A DNA stretch of 64,000 nucleotides, from the NCBI GenBank assembly GCA_963921425.1, contig OY992836.1, forward strand, positions 3,177,825 through 3,241,824. The letters run 5' to 3'. The notes below the pieces were generated by a model that saw only the letters and a list, made by a program, of their open reading frames with translations, ran no database searches and had not been told where the DNA came from. Source of the DNA: Dryas octopetala. Its lineage: Eukaryota; Streptophyta; Magnoliopsida; Rosales; Rosaceae. A program made the position numbers and the translations under genes. Positions 20,301 through 30,130 of the stretch are shown here, in pieces. Position 1 is the first letter of the stretch. Every line of letters starts with the position of its first letter.

Positions 20301-23300
20301 AAGTCATTGTATGAGGATTGCCCAAGCACAACTCCCTCCAAACTCTTGAGCTTGAAATTGAAATTTTCCTTCCCACACAAAGATATTTGGAATATATTTT
20401 CATTCTTGAATTCTCTTTACTCAATCTCGGACTCCAAAATTTCTTCGCATCAATCTTCAAATGATTTATAAGATCAACCAAGTTTTCAACAACCTTTAAA
20501 TTGAAAGAATTAAATCCAATAAAATCAACATTCTCTTAACAAATTATCTATCCTTGCAACTTGATGGTTATGGGTTTATCTTTAATAATGTCTTCATGCA
20601 ACTCTTGTACCACTTTATCTTCCATTTTGTTGTCTTGTTCCATTTTGTTTGAAACTGTTAGAAATTTAGAAGGTGTTTAGGACACTTGTAGCTAATGGCT
20701 TGTGTAAGCTTCTATTAGCTACTGATGCTTGATATGAGAAACTTGGGTGAAAAGTATTAAAGTGGAGTGGAGACCTTAGTTAGAAATAGGACAATTTTAT
20801 TTAGAAGTAGAGGAGAAATACAAGGCTTTAGTAGATGTCTAGGACAATAAGACTTAGGAGTAGTGGCTTTTAGAATTGCCTCTTGCTTACACTTAGATAT
20901 GGGTACATGCTATATATATAGAGAGTAGATGAACCTACTTGACTTCTCTAGAACATCTATTAGCCACATGCTACTAGTAGGTTCTAGAGTATACTACACT
21001 CTTAATTATATTCTAGTACATTCTTATATAAGCTTATTCTAGACTCTTCTTTTATGTAGAATTATGTAGACTTCTCTAGCATAATTTGTCATGGGCTCAA
21101 AAAGAATTTTCTAGAAATTTCTAGTTGGTGTGGAATAGCGTAGATAATTCCACAAATGTGCATTACTTTTTTGAACACTCCTCCTTAATGCACATTTGGG
21201 ATACTCCAAGCATGCTTCGTAGCATTTCAAATCTTGGTCTTGGAAGTGCCTTGGTGAAGATGTCTGCTATTTGCTCCTCCGTCTTGCAATACTTGAGTTC
21301 TATCTCCTTGTTTGCTGAGACTTCACGTAGAAAGTGATGCTTAATGGCAATGTGTTTTGTCCTGCTATGAAACACTGGATTTTTTGCCATCGCTATAGCA
21401 GACTTGTTGTCACAAAATATTTTAGTAGCTTCATTTTGTTGTTCTCCCATGTCTTCAAATATTCTTCTCAGCCATATAGCTTGGCAGGCTGAACTTGACG
21501 CTGACACATACTCCGCTTCGGTTGATGATTGTGCCACTGTCTTTTGTTTTCTTGAAGACCATGAGAATATGCCAGACCCAATTGTGAATGCATAGCCTGA
21601 TGTACTTTTGAAGTTGTCCGCTCCAGCCCAGTCGCTATCTGTGAATCCGAATAGCCTTGTATCTGTAGAAGGTCTATACCATATGCCATAGTCAATAGTT
21701 CCTTGCAAGTACCTTAATATTCTTTTTGCTGCTCGATAGTGTATCTGACTTGGAGTTTGCATAAACCTTGAAAGTAGGCTGGTCGCGTATATAATGTCTG
21801 GTCGAGTTGTTGTTAGATAAAGTAGGCTTCCAATGAGACTTCTGTACTTTGATGCTTCTGCTTTTCCGGATCCATCGTCATTTCTTAGCTTTTCATTGGT
21901 GATGAGCGGTGTAGCCACAGTCTTGCACCCATACATCTTGAACTTCTTCAAGAGATTTTCAGTATACTTCTTTTAACATACGAAGATTCCATTTTCTTCT
22001 TGGCTTATCTCAATGCCAAGAAAATAGTGCAATTTACCGAGGTCACTCATCTCAAATGTCTTCATCATATCTTCTTTAAATTCTTGAATTAATTTTTCAT
22101 TGTCTATTGTATAGATATGATCATCAACATATAGAGAGACAATAAGAATGGAGTTACCTTGAGTTTTGGTGTAGAGTGTTGGCTCGCTTTTGCTTCTCTT
22201 GAATCCAGCATTGATGAAGTATTTGTCGATGCAGCTGTTCCACGCTCTTGGTGTTTGTTTAAGTCCATATAAGGCTTTCTTTAGTCTTAGGACTTTGTCT
22301 TCTCCTTCTTCCTCGATGAATCCTTGTGGTTGCTCCACATAGATTTCTTCTTCGAGCTCTCCATTTAGAAATGCTGATTTTACATTCAGTTGGTAAAGTT
22401 TCCACTTCTTTTGAGCTGCAAGAGCTATAAGTGCTCTTATTGTATCAAGTCTTGCCACTGGTGCAAAAAGTTTTATTATAGTCTATTCCTGGCTGTTGTG
22501 AGTAGCCTTTAGCTACTAATCTTGCTTTATGTTTTTGTATTGAGCCATCAGGATTAATTTTGGTCTTATAAACCCATTTCACGCCAATGATTTCTTTATT
22601 TGGTGGGCATTCTACAAGCTCCCATGTTTCATTTTTCTTAATTGTTTTAATTTCTTCTTCCATAGCCTTCCTCCATACTTCTTGTTTTACTGCAACTTCA
22701 AAACTTTCAGGTTCTAAAGTTATGAAGTTGCATGTTTCATATATATCTCTAAGTGATTTTACTCTTCTAGGTGATGACTCAAAGAAAGATTCATCTTCTA
22801 TTGATGGAGAAGTTAAAGAAGATGCAGGAGGCGTACCTGGCGTTTCTGAAATTTCTCTTTCATATGTGTCTTTTTCAGGCTGTTGTGTTGGGGTTGTCTC
22901 TGGTTTTCCTGACAGGACAACACCTTTCTTCTCTATTTTTCCTTCATCCCAATTCCAGGATGCAGATTCATCAAACTCGACATCTCGGCTGATCACGAGC
23001 TTCTTAGTTTTTGGATTGTAGACGCGATAGCCTTTAGATTGAGAATTGTATCCTATAAATATGCCAATTTCTGATTTTTCTTCTAGCTTATGTCTTTTTG
23101 GAGCTGGAATGTGCATATAGCATACACATCCAAATACTTTGAGATGCTTTGCTGATGGCTTCTGGTTACTCCACGTCTCAATAGGAGTCTTGTCTTGTAG
23201 AGCTTTTGTTGGACATCTATTTAGCAAGTATACTGCTTCTGCCCAAAATATCTTTGGTAGTCCTTTTTCAAATAGCATTGATCTAGCCATCTCCATTATA

Positions 23301-26300
23301 GTTATATTTTTCCTTTCCGAGACTCCATTTTGTTCAGGAGCATAGCCCATTGTCAATTGGTGCTCTAATCCTTGATCTTCACAGAACTTGTTGAATTCTT
23401 TTGAGGTGTACTCTTTACCTCTATCGCTTCTAAGAGCTTTGATGTATTGGCCACTTTGTTTTTCGACATGAGCCTTGAACTTTTTAAAGACTTCGAAGAC
23501 TTATGATCTTTCACATAGAAAATAAACCCATGTCATTCTAGAATAGTCATCAATGAAAAGAATGAAGTACCTGCTTTGATCGAGAGATGGGGTCCTCATT
23601 GGTCCACAGACGTCTGTATGCACAAGCTCCAACAAGGCTTTTGCTCTCTAAGCCTTTCCAGATGGAAATGCTTGTCGATGTTGTTTGCCAAGTTGACAAC
23701 CTTTGCAGACATCACCACTCTCCTTTATGCTTGGCAGATTTCTCATCATATTTTTCTGGTGAAGTAATTGTAGTCCATGAAAGTTGAAGTGGCCAAATCT
23801 TTTATGCCAAAGCCATGAATCTTCTAATTCTACTTTCATGGCCATATTTTTGACATATTGCCAATGGATGAAAAAATTTCTATTTTTCATCCTTACTTTA
23901 GCTATAATAAGATTTTTATCTTTTTTGTCATATATTGTGCAGGAGTCTCTAGAAAAGTGTAGAGAGTATCCATTTTCAATCATTTGGTTAACACTCAATA
24001 GATTATGCTCCAAGCTAGGAACTAAAAAAACATCATGAATTAATTTAGTTCCTTTGTTTGTATGGATAGAAATCGTACCTTTTCCTTTCGTCTCCACTAG
24101 TACGCCATTTCCCAATTTAACTTGGGATTTTATGGATATATCTATTTCGGAGAAGATGCTTTCGTCTCCTGTCATGTGGTTGCTGCAGCCACTGTCGATG
24201 TACCATTTCTTGTTGTTCACCTCAGTTGCTGCTTGACAAGCATAGAAAAGCTCTTCATCCTGCTCTTTTTCTTCTGTATAATTGGCTTGATAATTCTTCT
24301 TAAGTCGACAGTTTTTTTCCATATGTCCAAACTTTTTGCAGTTTTGACATTTTGGTTTTCCTCGAAACCAACAATATTTTTCTAGGTTACTTGTCTTTTT
24401 ACATGTTCCACATGAAGGGAAGTTTTTCTTCTCCTTGTTTTCTTTTTTATTTTCCCAATTATTGGGTTTATCACCTCGTCTAGAATTTTCTTTTGATTTC
24501 CAGTTTCCTTTAGATTTCTGAGACATTAAATTGACTTTTGACTGGAAGGCACTTTCTAGTGAACTTTCATTTCGCCTACTCAGTCTTTGTTCATATGCTT
24601 CTAGAGAATCCATTAGTTCTGTCACTGAAAGAGCCGTTATATCTTTTGACTCTTCAATGGCAGTGACTATAGGATCATACTTATCAGTAAGACTAATAAG
24701 TATTTTTTCTAAAATTTTTGTATTAGTTATTTTTTCACCATAAACTCTCAATTGATTTACTATTTCATTTACTTTGGAATAGTAATCTTTAGTGGTCTCA
24801 GAATCTTTCATTTTAAGATTTTCTAAATCTCTCCTTAGAGTTTGTAGTTTGACATTACGTACCTTTTCATTTCCTTGAAACTCTTTTTTCAGAGTATCCC
24901 AAGCCTCTTTTGAAGTTGTAGCTCCCATGATCCTTGGAAATATCGTGTCATCCAAAGCTTGTTGTAGAGCGTAAAGAGCCTTTGCATCTCTCTGCTCGTC
25001 CTTCTTCGCCTACTTTCGTTGCTCAGCGGTGGGTCTTTCTGGAACAGAGAACCCACTAGTAACAATGTCCCATAAGTCTTGAGACATAAAATAGGTTCTC
25101 ATCTTGATGCTCCAAAAATCATAGTTTTCACCAGAGAATATTGGAAGAGGGACAGAGTTTTGGCTAGAGTTATTAGACATGGTGGTAATTTAGGATGACC
25201 CTACGCCCAATAAGAAAGCTCTAATACCACTGTTAGAAATTTAGAAGGTGTTTAGGATATTTGTAGCTAATGGCTTGTGTAAGCTTCTATTAGCTACTTA
25301 TGCTTGATATAAGAAACTTGGGTGAAAAGTATTAGAGTGGAGTGGAGACCTTAGTTAGAAATAGGACAATTTTATTTAGAAGTAGAGGAGAAATACAAGG
25401 CTTTAGTAGATGTCTAGGACAATAGGACTTAGGAGTAGTGGCTTTTAGAATTGCCTCTTGCTTACACTTAGATATGGGTACATGCTATATATATAGAGAG
25501 TAGATGAACCTACTTGACTTCTCTAGAACATCTATTAGCCACATGCTACTAGTAGGTTCTAGAGTATACTACACTTTTAATTATATTCTAGTACATTCTT
25601 ATATAAGCTTATTCTAGACTCTTCTTTTATGTAGAATTATGTAGACTTCTCTAGCATAATTTGTCATGGGCTCAAAAAGAATTTTCTAGAAATTTCTAGT
25701 TGGTGTGGAATAGTGTAGATAATTCCACAAATGTGCATTACTTTTTTTAACAGAAACTTTAATAAACTCAACTTTGTTGTTGATCTCACAAAACTCATTG
25801 TTAGAAATTTGCTCAACCTCCAAATAAATATGACAACAAATTTCACAGTCATCACTTGAACACAGTCAAAATGGAGGGAAATCTAAATTCAACGGATTAT
25901 TTTCTTCATAATCACTCAAAATCTCATTAAATGAAAAATCTGATGCATGAAAATCATCAAAGTCATACTTAACTTAAAAGTTAGACTGCGAAGAATCAGA
26001 ACTAACACTTCTTCTTGCTTCTCCCCGTCGTCATCGCATTTGTGATTTAGGGGTTGACCTCGACGCCTCCCAACACATGCAAAAGTCGCAAGTTGTTGAG
26101 TAAGCACTTCGATCTGTCGCGCCAAGCGTTCTTTATCGTCTTGCTGGTAAACCACTTTGTTGGTGTGACTCCTCGGTCTTTCATCCATGTGCTTCATTAT
26201 TTCGTAAAGCCACATAAGAAACACAGCAGGATTGAATTAAGCTCTGATACCAACCGTTGCAATGCGCGGTGGGCAAAAGGATAAGGTTCTTCGGAACACA

Positions 26301-27868
26301 ACCTTCCTTTAACCCTGATGATTCTCTAGATCGAGAATAGCCAGATTATTGGCATCTATTGTCTTGTCGATAACTAACCACTTCCACAAAATTTTCATCC
26401 TTAAGACTACCTTTCGGTCTGTCCAAAGGGTCATGGTTGCCTTCCGGACTCTCCATATGGGCTACCGCACGTTCTTGTCATTGAAGCGCTTGCACCACTC
26501 TTGACAGATCTTCGATCATACGCCACATCTCTGCCATCACTGTTTCTTGGGCTTTATTTCCTCTTCCAAGACTTCTACCACGTCCAACCAGGATGTAGAT
26601 CTAGGTTTTTTCAACCAGGTTTTGCTCTTATACCAATTTGATGCAGGACAGAAGCAAAGGCTGATGTGCCTTTGCTGCTGTATTAGGGCAAAAATCTACA
26701 ATAGAGAGAAAACTTCCAGCAACAAACATTAGAAAAAGAGAGAGAGAGAGAATAAAACTATAGAATTAAAGTTGGAATGTAGATGGATGAGTTCTAAGGT
26801 TTAGGAACAAAGAGAAACTCTAGAATCTGAATTTTCAGAAAAAATATAATGCATAAAGCTGTTTATTACAACCTAAGGCTTAAACCTATATAGGAAAACG
26901 TATTCCTCAACTCACTAGGAAAGCAATAAACCTTAACTAACTAGGAAAACATAAAGTAAAATGACCTTTAAAAACCTAATGAAATCAGGAAACTAGGCTC
27001 TAAATCCCACTAGGAAATAAAATTAGAAAGTTACTAATAAAATACTAATTCTTGGAAACCCTAGTAGATGCTCCTACATCAGAAACTCATGAGCTCCCTG
27101 GGGTTTGCCATTCTCATTACCCATAACGAGTTTATAATAATTTTGAATGACCAAATTACCCGTCATTCATGTGCCACAAATCGAAAATATCCTTTATATC
27201 ATGAATAATGATTACTATTCCCAACATTTCCAAACATCGGAATGAGAATGAGAATGGTAGTCTCAACAAATTCATTCTGCTCAACAAATGCTCTACTTCA
27301 AAGGAAATAAAAGTGTGAATTCATGAGCATATTGTTTACAGTTTACACGCACCCACCTCAAATGCTGCCGATGGGGCATTGGTAGCTTGTTAGAACCTGA
27401 TGTTGATCAAGCAGCTTCCATCTTATGGTGCTGTAGGTCATAATTGGACAATAGGTTGCTGTTGTGGAGTTAATAGGTCACCTTCATATGTCTTTTAATA
27501 TTTTATAATCAAGTGACTTCACCAGTCATCCTATTCCCAGTTGCATACTGATCACGGCTTTCTGAAATAGTTTCTTGACAGGTTCAGCATTTCCTGGACA
27601 AGTTTTGTCTTTATTTCATCTTATTTTGTCAGTAGTAAGTTTTGGCTTTTATAACCAGATTGGGGTGATCAAAGCAGTCAGGAATTCTTTGGATAGTTCT
27701 GGAGAAGTTACAGCATTATGGGTCACTCATCGTCTGGAAGAACTTGAGTACGCAGATGGTGCTGTCTATATGGAAGATGGAAGAATTGTCCTGCATGGCG
27801 ATGCAGCAAGCATTATGGATTTCATTAAGACCAGGCAATCAGCTTATATCAAGGAAATCAATTCTTGA
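16710..27868 (+). CDS. ABCI10: ABC transporter I family member 10-type plastid ATPase, six exons
   Basis: Exons join 16710-16780, 16921-17092, 17375-17461, 18782-18907, 19006-19128 and 27659-27868; all introns are GT..AG and the frame stays open for 262 residues. It is a single ABC ATPase domain: Walker [10 protein letters not shown] (70-78), Q-loop FQNPDHQ (104-110), signature LSGGQ (158-162), Walker B VLLLDE (178-183), D-loop FLD (187-189) and H-loop His217 (WVTH). From family knowledge, Arabidopsis ABCI10 (about 271 residues) is a chloroplast, cobalt/ECF-type energising subunit linked to plastid metal balance; the match of [15 protein letters not shown] and THRLEEL regions supports orthology. 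The N-terminal 25 residues are Ser/Lys-rich and may be a short transit peptide. The ATG follows an in-frame TAG three codons upstream. Intron 5 (8530 bp) is swollen by nested retrotransposons. Confidence 0.93.
16921..17092 (+). CDS. ABCI10: ABCI10 exon 2 (Walker A)
   Basis: 172 bp, acceptor TCTTCAG|G, donor AAG|GTATAT. It encodes the first beta strands and the P-loop GPNGCGKST that binds ATP phosphates. Confidence 0.92.
17293..17336 (+). repeat. 44-base poly-A run in ABCI10 intron 2
   Basis: An uninterrupted A tract 38 bp before the exon 3 acceptor. It may be the tail of a retroposed sequence or a slippage-prone mononucleotide run. The upstream sequence gives no recognisable body. Confidence 0.8.
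17375..17461 (+). CDS. ABCI10: ABCI10 exon 3 (Q-loop)
   Basis: 87 bp, acceptor TTTTGCAG, donor CAG|GTTCAT. Encodes the strand after Walker A and the Q-loop VFQNPDHQ. The preceding intron contains a 44-base A run (17293-17336). Confidence 0.92.
17640..18065 (-). pseudogene. Antisense gypsy reverse-transcriptase fragment in ABCI10 intron 3
   Basis: On the minus strand the translation contains pieces of a Ty3/gypsy RT in correct order: an [14 protein letters not shown] start (near 18050), [25 protein letters not shown], then [19 protein letters not shown] and [19 protein letters not shown]. The catalytic Tyr/Phe-x-Asp-Asp box reads YFGN, so both aspartates are lost. Frames shift near 17945. No LTR or other domain is attached. 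It is a truncated relic lying antisense to the host gene. Confidence 0.8.
18085..18323 (+). mobile_element. Probable 3' end of an L1-type LINE
   Basis: The segment ends with GTTTCCTATCAAAAGGAC and a 27-base A tail (18297-18323), like the 3' ends of plant L1 LINEs (short untranslated region with TTTCxTATCAAAA then poly-A). No reverse-transcriptase sequence is retained, so the insertion is strongly 5'-truncated. Assignment rests on tail shape and wording only. Confidence 0.4.
18782..18907 (+). CDS. ABCI10: ABCI10 exon 4
   Basis: 126 bp, acceptor TTGTAG, donor CAG|GTAAAT. Encodes [16 protein letters not shown] and the helical subdomain before the signature motif. Confidence 0.92.
19006..19128 (+). 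CDS. ABCI10: ABCI10 exon 5 (signature, Walker B)
   Basis: 123 bp, acceptor TCTCAAG|A, donor CAG|GTTGGT. Encodes [18 protein letters not shown] and [12 protein letters not shown], that is the ABC signature, Walker B with catalytic Glu183, and D-loop. An earlier AG (18979) would put the exon out of frame. Confidence 0.92.
19335..19682. mobile_element. MITE-like inverted repeat in ABCI10 intron 5
   Basis: The left end GGTCAATTTGGTTAGATGGA and the right end (reverse complement beginning GGTCAATTTAGATGGA) are inverted, with further similarity inward (GATGAGGGATTTGGATTTGA). Length about 350 bp, no coding capacity. A clear target duplication was not found, so superfamily is left open. Confidence 0.55.
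19811..20264 (-). repeat. 3' LTR of the intronic gypsy element
   Basis: 454 bp. Its first 100 bp on the plus side (19830-19920) match 26270-26375, for example TAGATCGAGAATAGCCAGATT in both, which identifies the two LTRs. Contains TATATATAGGG near 20014, a possible promoter word. Confidence 0.75.
20265..20655 (-). pseudogene. Gypsy interior remnant left of the Copia insertion
   Basis: On the minus strand short gag-like pieces ([19 protein letters not shown]) and then non-coding sequence lead to the GGGGGAG purine tract before the 3' LTR. It is the continuation of 25753-26224 across the inserted Copia element. Confidence 0.5.
20656..21177 (-). repeat. 3' LTR of the intronic Copia element
   Basis: 522 bp, same length as its partner at 25231-25752. 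Contains the TATA-rich CTATATATATAGAGAG at about 20911. Confidence 0.93.
21163..25180 (-). pseudogene. Copia Gag-Pol polyprotein, four stops and one frameshift
   Basis: Reading leftward from the ATG at 25180: gag ([13 protein letters not shown] near the start; CCHC knuckle [14 protein letters not shown]), protease active site DSGCSNHM, integrase zinc motif [18 protein letters not shown] and core Asp/Asp/Glu with [12 protein letters not shown], reverse transcriptase with SLYVDDH, and RNase H with [10 protein letters not shown]. Defects: TAG at 25010-25012, TAG at 23648-23650, TAA at 23501-23503, a one-base insertion near 22463 and TAA at 21973-21975. Otherwise all catalytic residues checked are present. 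Gag and RT wording are TNT1/Tork-like, a tentative clade call. Confidence 0.9.
25217..25229 (-). other. Primer-binding site of the intronic Copia element
   Basis: Minus-strand TGGTATTAGAGCT, one base after the 5' LTR; differs by one base from the usual initiator tRNA-Met site. Confidence 0.85.
25231..25752 (-). repeat. 5' LTR of the intronic Copia element
   Basis: 522 bp, about nine differences from the 3' LTR (for example GGATAT versus GGACAC near its start and TTTAACA versus TTGAACA at its end). Confidence 0.93.
25758..26240 (-). pseudogene. Gypsy gag remnant right of the Copia insertion
   Basis: Minus strand, begins after the primer-binding site at 26241-26252. An open frame (26224 to 25916) includes [23 protein letters not shown], the start of a gypsy gag with a coiled Gln/Leu-rich segment. 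It is interrupted by the Copia insertion at 25752. Confidence 0.55.
26258..26385 (-). repeat. Truncated 5' LTR of the intronic gypsy element
   Basis: About 128 bp matching the inner end of the LTR at 19811-20264. Similarity stops after TTGTCTTGTC near 26375-26385, where a different gypsy fragment starts. Confidence 0.65.
26386..27081 (-). mobile_element. Second gypsy fragment: LTR, primer site and start of gag
   Basis: On the minus strand an LTR of 443 bp (27081 down to 26639; starts TGATGTAGGAGC, ends TGCATCA) is followed by a primer-binding site GGTATAAGAGC (26624-26635) and about 240 bp of gag ([21 protein letters not shown]). The fragment is cut at about 26386 where the other element's LTR begins. 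LTR ends resemble those of the first element (TGATGCAG, TGATGTAG), so the two are related families. A GAGAGA run (26736-26751) lies in the LTR leader. Confidence 0.65.
27082..27658 (+). other. Remainder of ABCI10 intron 5
   Basis: No gene. A short inverted pair (CCATTCTCATT at 27109 and AATGAGAATGAGAATGG at 27240) may be the residue of a small MITE. The last 30 bases before exon 6 form a normal acceptor region ending AACCAG. Confidence 0.5.
27659..27868 (+). CDS. ABCI10: ABCI10 exon 6 (H-loop, C-terminus)
   Basis: 210 bp, acceptor ATAACCAG|A, ends with TGA. Encodes the H-loop [14 protein letters not shown] and the C-terminal tail. It lies 8.5 kb from exon 5 because of insertions, yet its sequence shows no defect, which argues that the gene is still spliced and used. 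Confidence 0.92.
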   Translation: MGVIKAVRNSLDSSGEVTALWVTHRLEELEYADGAVYMEDGRIVLHGDAASIMDFIKTRQSAYIKEINS

Positions 27869-27901
27869 GAATGCTTCTTACCTATATTATGTTACATACA
27901 T

Positions 27902-27907
27902 AATAAA
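27902..27907 (+). terminator. Possible ABCI10 polyadenylation signal
   Basis: AATAAA 33 bp after the stop codon. Plausible but close to the stop, and other AT-rich words could serve. Confidence 0.3.
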
Positions 27908-28060
27908 TATTATGTAAAATTTAACATTACTTTAGATGTAAAGAATGCTCAAACATATGTTATAGTTTACCGTTACATGATCAGTAATTTAATGCCAGAC
28001 AGATTTACAGGAAATTTACTTTAGCTTGGAAATATATTGCATTTAAAACCTATATTTTGA

Positions 28061-28180
28061 AGCCAATGGCTAATTGGCTTAGTGGCTGACACTCAAGTCT
28101 CCTTGTGAAAAATTTGTCCTGAGTTTAAATTTTATGGACTACATTAATAAAAAATTAAAAAAACAAAAAACAAAACAAAA
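28061..28180 (+). mobile_element. Possible tRNA-derived SINE
   Basis: TGGCTTAGTGGC (28075-28086) resembles a pol III A box and GTCCTGAGTTTAAATTT (28116-28132) a decayed B box about 30-40 bp downstream; the segment ends in an A-rich tail (28146-28180). No convincing flanking duplication was found. It lies in the 3' flank of ABCI10. Confidence 0.4.
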
Positions 28181-28924
28181 CCTGCCTGTGAAGAAGAGTA
28201 GTGCAGGAGCAATTCACTTTGTCTCGTCTTGAATCGGCACAAGACTATATTGGACGCATGCCCAACATCACCCAACTATTTTCAGTATTCTATTCAAATG
28301 GATACTTATCCAACTAAGGTCATTGCTCATCCACTATAGTGTTGTGGTTGTAGTTTTTCAATTTCGTAGTTTTGATTCTGACATCCACTATATAGTGTAC
28401 TAAATTGGACTTTACTCATTGCTGGACAGTGATTCCAACAGTTGAAGGCTGCCAAAATGGGTTGGGTGAGCCACCAGAGTATAACTAGTCAATATGTTTT
28501 GGTCCACTTTTATGGTGGTCTCTACTATGATTAGTGGATCTTTGCCAACTCATTTCTGCATTTCTTTTTTCAAACTTTTGGGTGGTTGCATACGTTTTCC
28601 CAAAAGCATTGGCATCTCAATTTCATTAGAAAAAACAGAAAAGAATAATGCGGATTCTAAATTGATTTATAAGTTTGAATTTTAAATGATATGACAATGT
28701 ATACATCAATATTTTACTTATCGTAAGTAACTGAGTTTAGAGTGGACCTAGACATAAATTTATGAAACACAATCACATATATTTAGGATTCAAATTTGGG
28801 ATACAAATTTGGAATCTCTAGAAGTATTCAATAATAATAATAAAAACTAAATAATAAAAAAAAATAATAAAAAAAACTAAATAATAATAAATAAAAAAAT
28901 AATAATAATAATAGGTAGTCAAAA
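28181..28924. other. Intergenic; AAT-rich microsatellite
   Basis: No gene seen. 28831-28912 is an irregular AAT/AAAT array. The remainder is ordinary AT-rich sequence. Confidence 0.6.
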
Positions 28925-29396
28925 GTGCTTTAGAGCTAATCGGTTAATAAGATAATACGATGGTAACTATTATTTTGGGCCTACTACAAAAAGTGATCTC
29001 ATACGAATAATTCATTTTTTAGGTCTTTATTCAAAGATCAACATTTCAAAAAATAAACCAAATTGAAAATCATTTAGTCATCTTTTTATCATCACAATCA
29101 TTTCAACAAGTTATAAAAAATATTATGTTCGTCTATTTATTTCACATCAAAGTGTGAATATCCCTTTTAAGTGCCTCTCTAAACCCTCTATACAATGGCA
29201 CATCACCGGAGCACAATTAGCTTATTAATAGTTGATTAAGCGATTTCAAATTTAGTTAATTTTTGTGCAACGATGATCTCTGAATAGAGATCGACCTGAA
29301 AAATGAGTAGTTCAAATTTAGAGATCACGTTGTGTGGTAGGCCGAAAATAGTAGTTGGCATCATATTATCTTGCGAACCGGTTAGGTCTAGAGCGC
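28925..29396. mobile_element. Foldback MITE, copy 1 (long inverted ends)
   Basis: The left arm (28925 to about 29115) is the reverse complement of the right arm (about 29215 to 29396) at roughly 75-80 percent: compare GCTAATCGGTTAATAAGATAATA with GCGAACCGGTT and GATAATATGA in inverse orientation, and GGGCCTACTACA with TGTGGTAGGCC. Non-coding. Arm length near 190 bp would fit Mutator-like MITEs, but no duplication was recognised. Confidence 0.65.
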
Positions 29397-29412
29397 CCTC
29401 AACCCTTTAAAT

Positions 29413-29692
29413 TTAAGTAATCCAAAGATTGAAAACTTGTATCAAAACTTATGTCAAAAATTAGATGTCATGGATCCTTCCCTCTTAATAAAACAGCAGA
29501 AAAACTCTTTTTCTTTTTTTTGTACCTCCTTTCCCATTATGTTCAAAAGATCCACTTTATTAGCTTCTTCCTTTCTTATTTTTTTTCAAAGCCATAGTTC
29601 AGCACCATTGGCTCCATCAAAGTTAAGTAATGCAAAGGTTGAAAACTTGTGTGAAAACTTATGTAAAAAATAAGATGTCATAAATCCTTCTC
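29413..29692. repeat. Pair of 70-bp direct repeats about 210 bp apart
   Basis: 29413-29484 and 29623-29692 share TTAAGTAATxCAAAGxTTGAAAACTTGT-type sequence followed by TAAGATGTCAT. The stretch between encodes nothing recognisable. It could be a small local duplication or the two ends of a short retroposon. Confidence 0.6.
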
Positions 29693-29717
29693 CTATATAT
29701 ATATATATATATATATA
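29693..29717. repeat. TA dinucleotide microsatellite
   Basis: Uninterrupted TA run directly before the second foldback MITE; TA-rich insertion sites are common for MITEs. Confidence 0.85.
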
Positions 29718-29720
29718 AGA

Positions 29721-30130
29721 GTGCTTTAAAAGTTAAAACCTAACTAGTTAGCAAGTTAATATGAAGCTAACTACCTTTTTGGATCCACCACATGAGTAAT
29801 CTCATAATCTAAACCGTCCATTTTTTATGTCTCACTTTAAAGACCATAATTGCAAAAAAAAAAAATCAACCAATTAAATCGAAAACTATTTAGTCATTTA
29901 ATTGACCAAATAAATAGACGAATACTATGTTTTAATAAAAACATGTAAATGGTTGTAATTATAATTAAATGATTAAAAGACTTCCAATTTGGGAGATTTT
30001 TTACAAAGATAATTTTTGAAGTGAGGATTAAAAAATGAACAGTTCAAATTATGAGATTACATCATGTGGTAGGCCCAAAAGGGTAGTTAGCTTCTTAATA
30101 ACTTGCTAACTAGTTAGTTTTAGAGAATTT
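29721..30130. mobile_element. Foldback MITE, copy 2, related to copy 1
   Basis: Inverted arms of about 130-150 bp: the left arm has AACTAGTTAGCAAGTTAAT and AGCTAACTACC, and the right arm contains their reverse complements at 30046-30120. The inner words CCACATGA..TAATCTCATAAT and their inverse match copy 1 (CCTACTACA..GATCTCATA), so the two are members of one family placed 325 bp apart. Confidence 0.7.

Larger units (their letters stand above)
20656..25752 (-). mobile_element. Young Ty1/Copia element in ABCI10 intron 5
   Basis: Two 522-bp LTRs (20656-21177 and 25231-25752) begin TGTTAGAAATTT and end AACA. They are bracketed by the exact duplication GAAAC (20651-20655 and 25753-25757). By eye the LTRs differ at about nine positions, so it is the youngest dated insertion here. 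The minus strand carries a primer-binding site (TGGTATTAGAGCT, 25217-25229), gag-PR-INT-RT-RH in Copia order and a purine tract (TTAAGGAGGAG, 21178-21190). It lies antisense to ABCI10. Confidence 0.93.
19811..26385 (-). mobile_element. Internally deleted gypsy element interrupted by a Copia element
   Basis: Minus-strand element. The 3' LTR is 19811-20264 (starts TGATGCAGCCTGC on the minus strand, preceded by a GGGGGAG purine tract at 20266-20275). The 5' side is a remnant LTR at 26258-26385 with a primer-binding site of initiator-tRNA type at 26241-26252. Between them, after removing the Copia insertion (20656-25752, duplication GAAAC), only about 0.9 kb of gag-like sequence remains; pol is gone. 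The 5' LTR is truncated at 26385, where it abuts another gypsy fragment. Confidence 0.7.

Noticed and set aside
22587-23021. Plus-strand 144-codon open frame within the intronic Copia
   Set aside because: It is the antisense shadow of the integrase-RT coding region on the minus strand.
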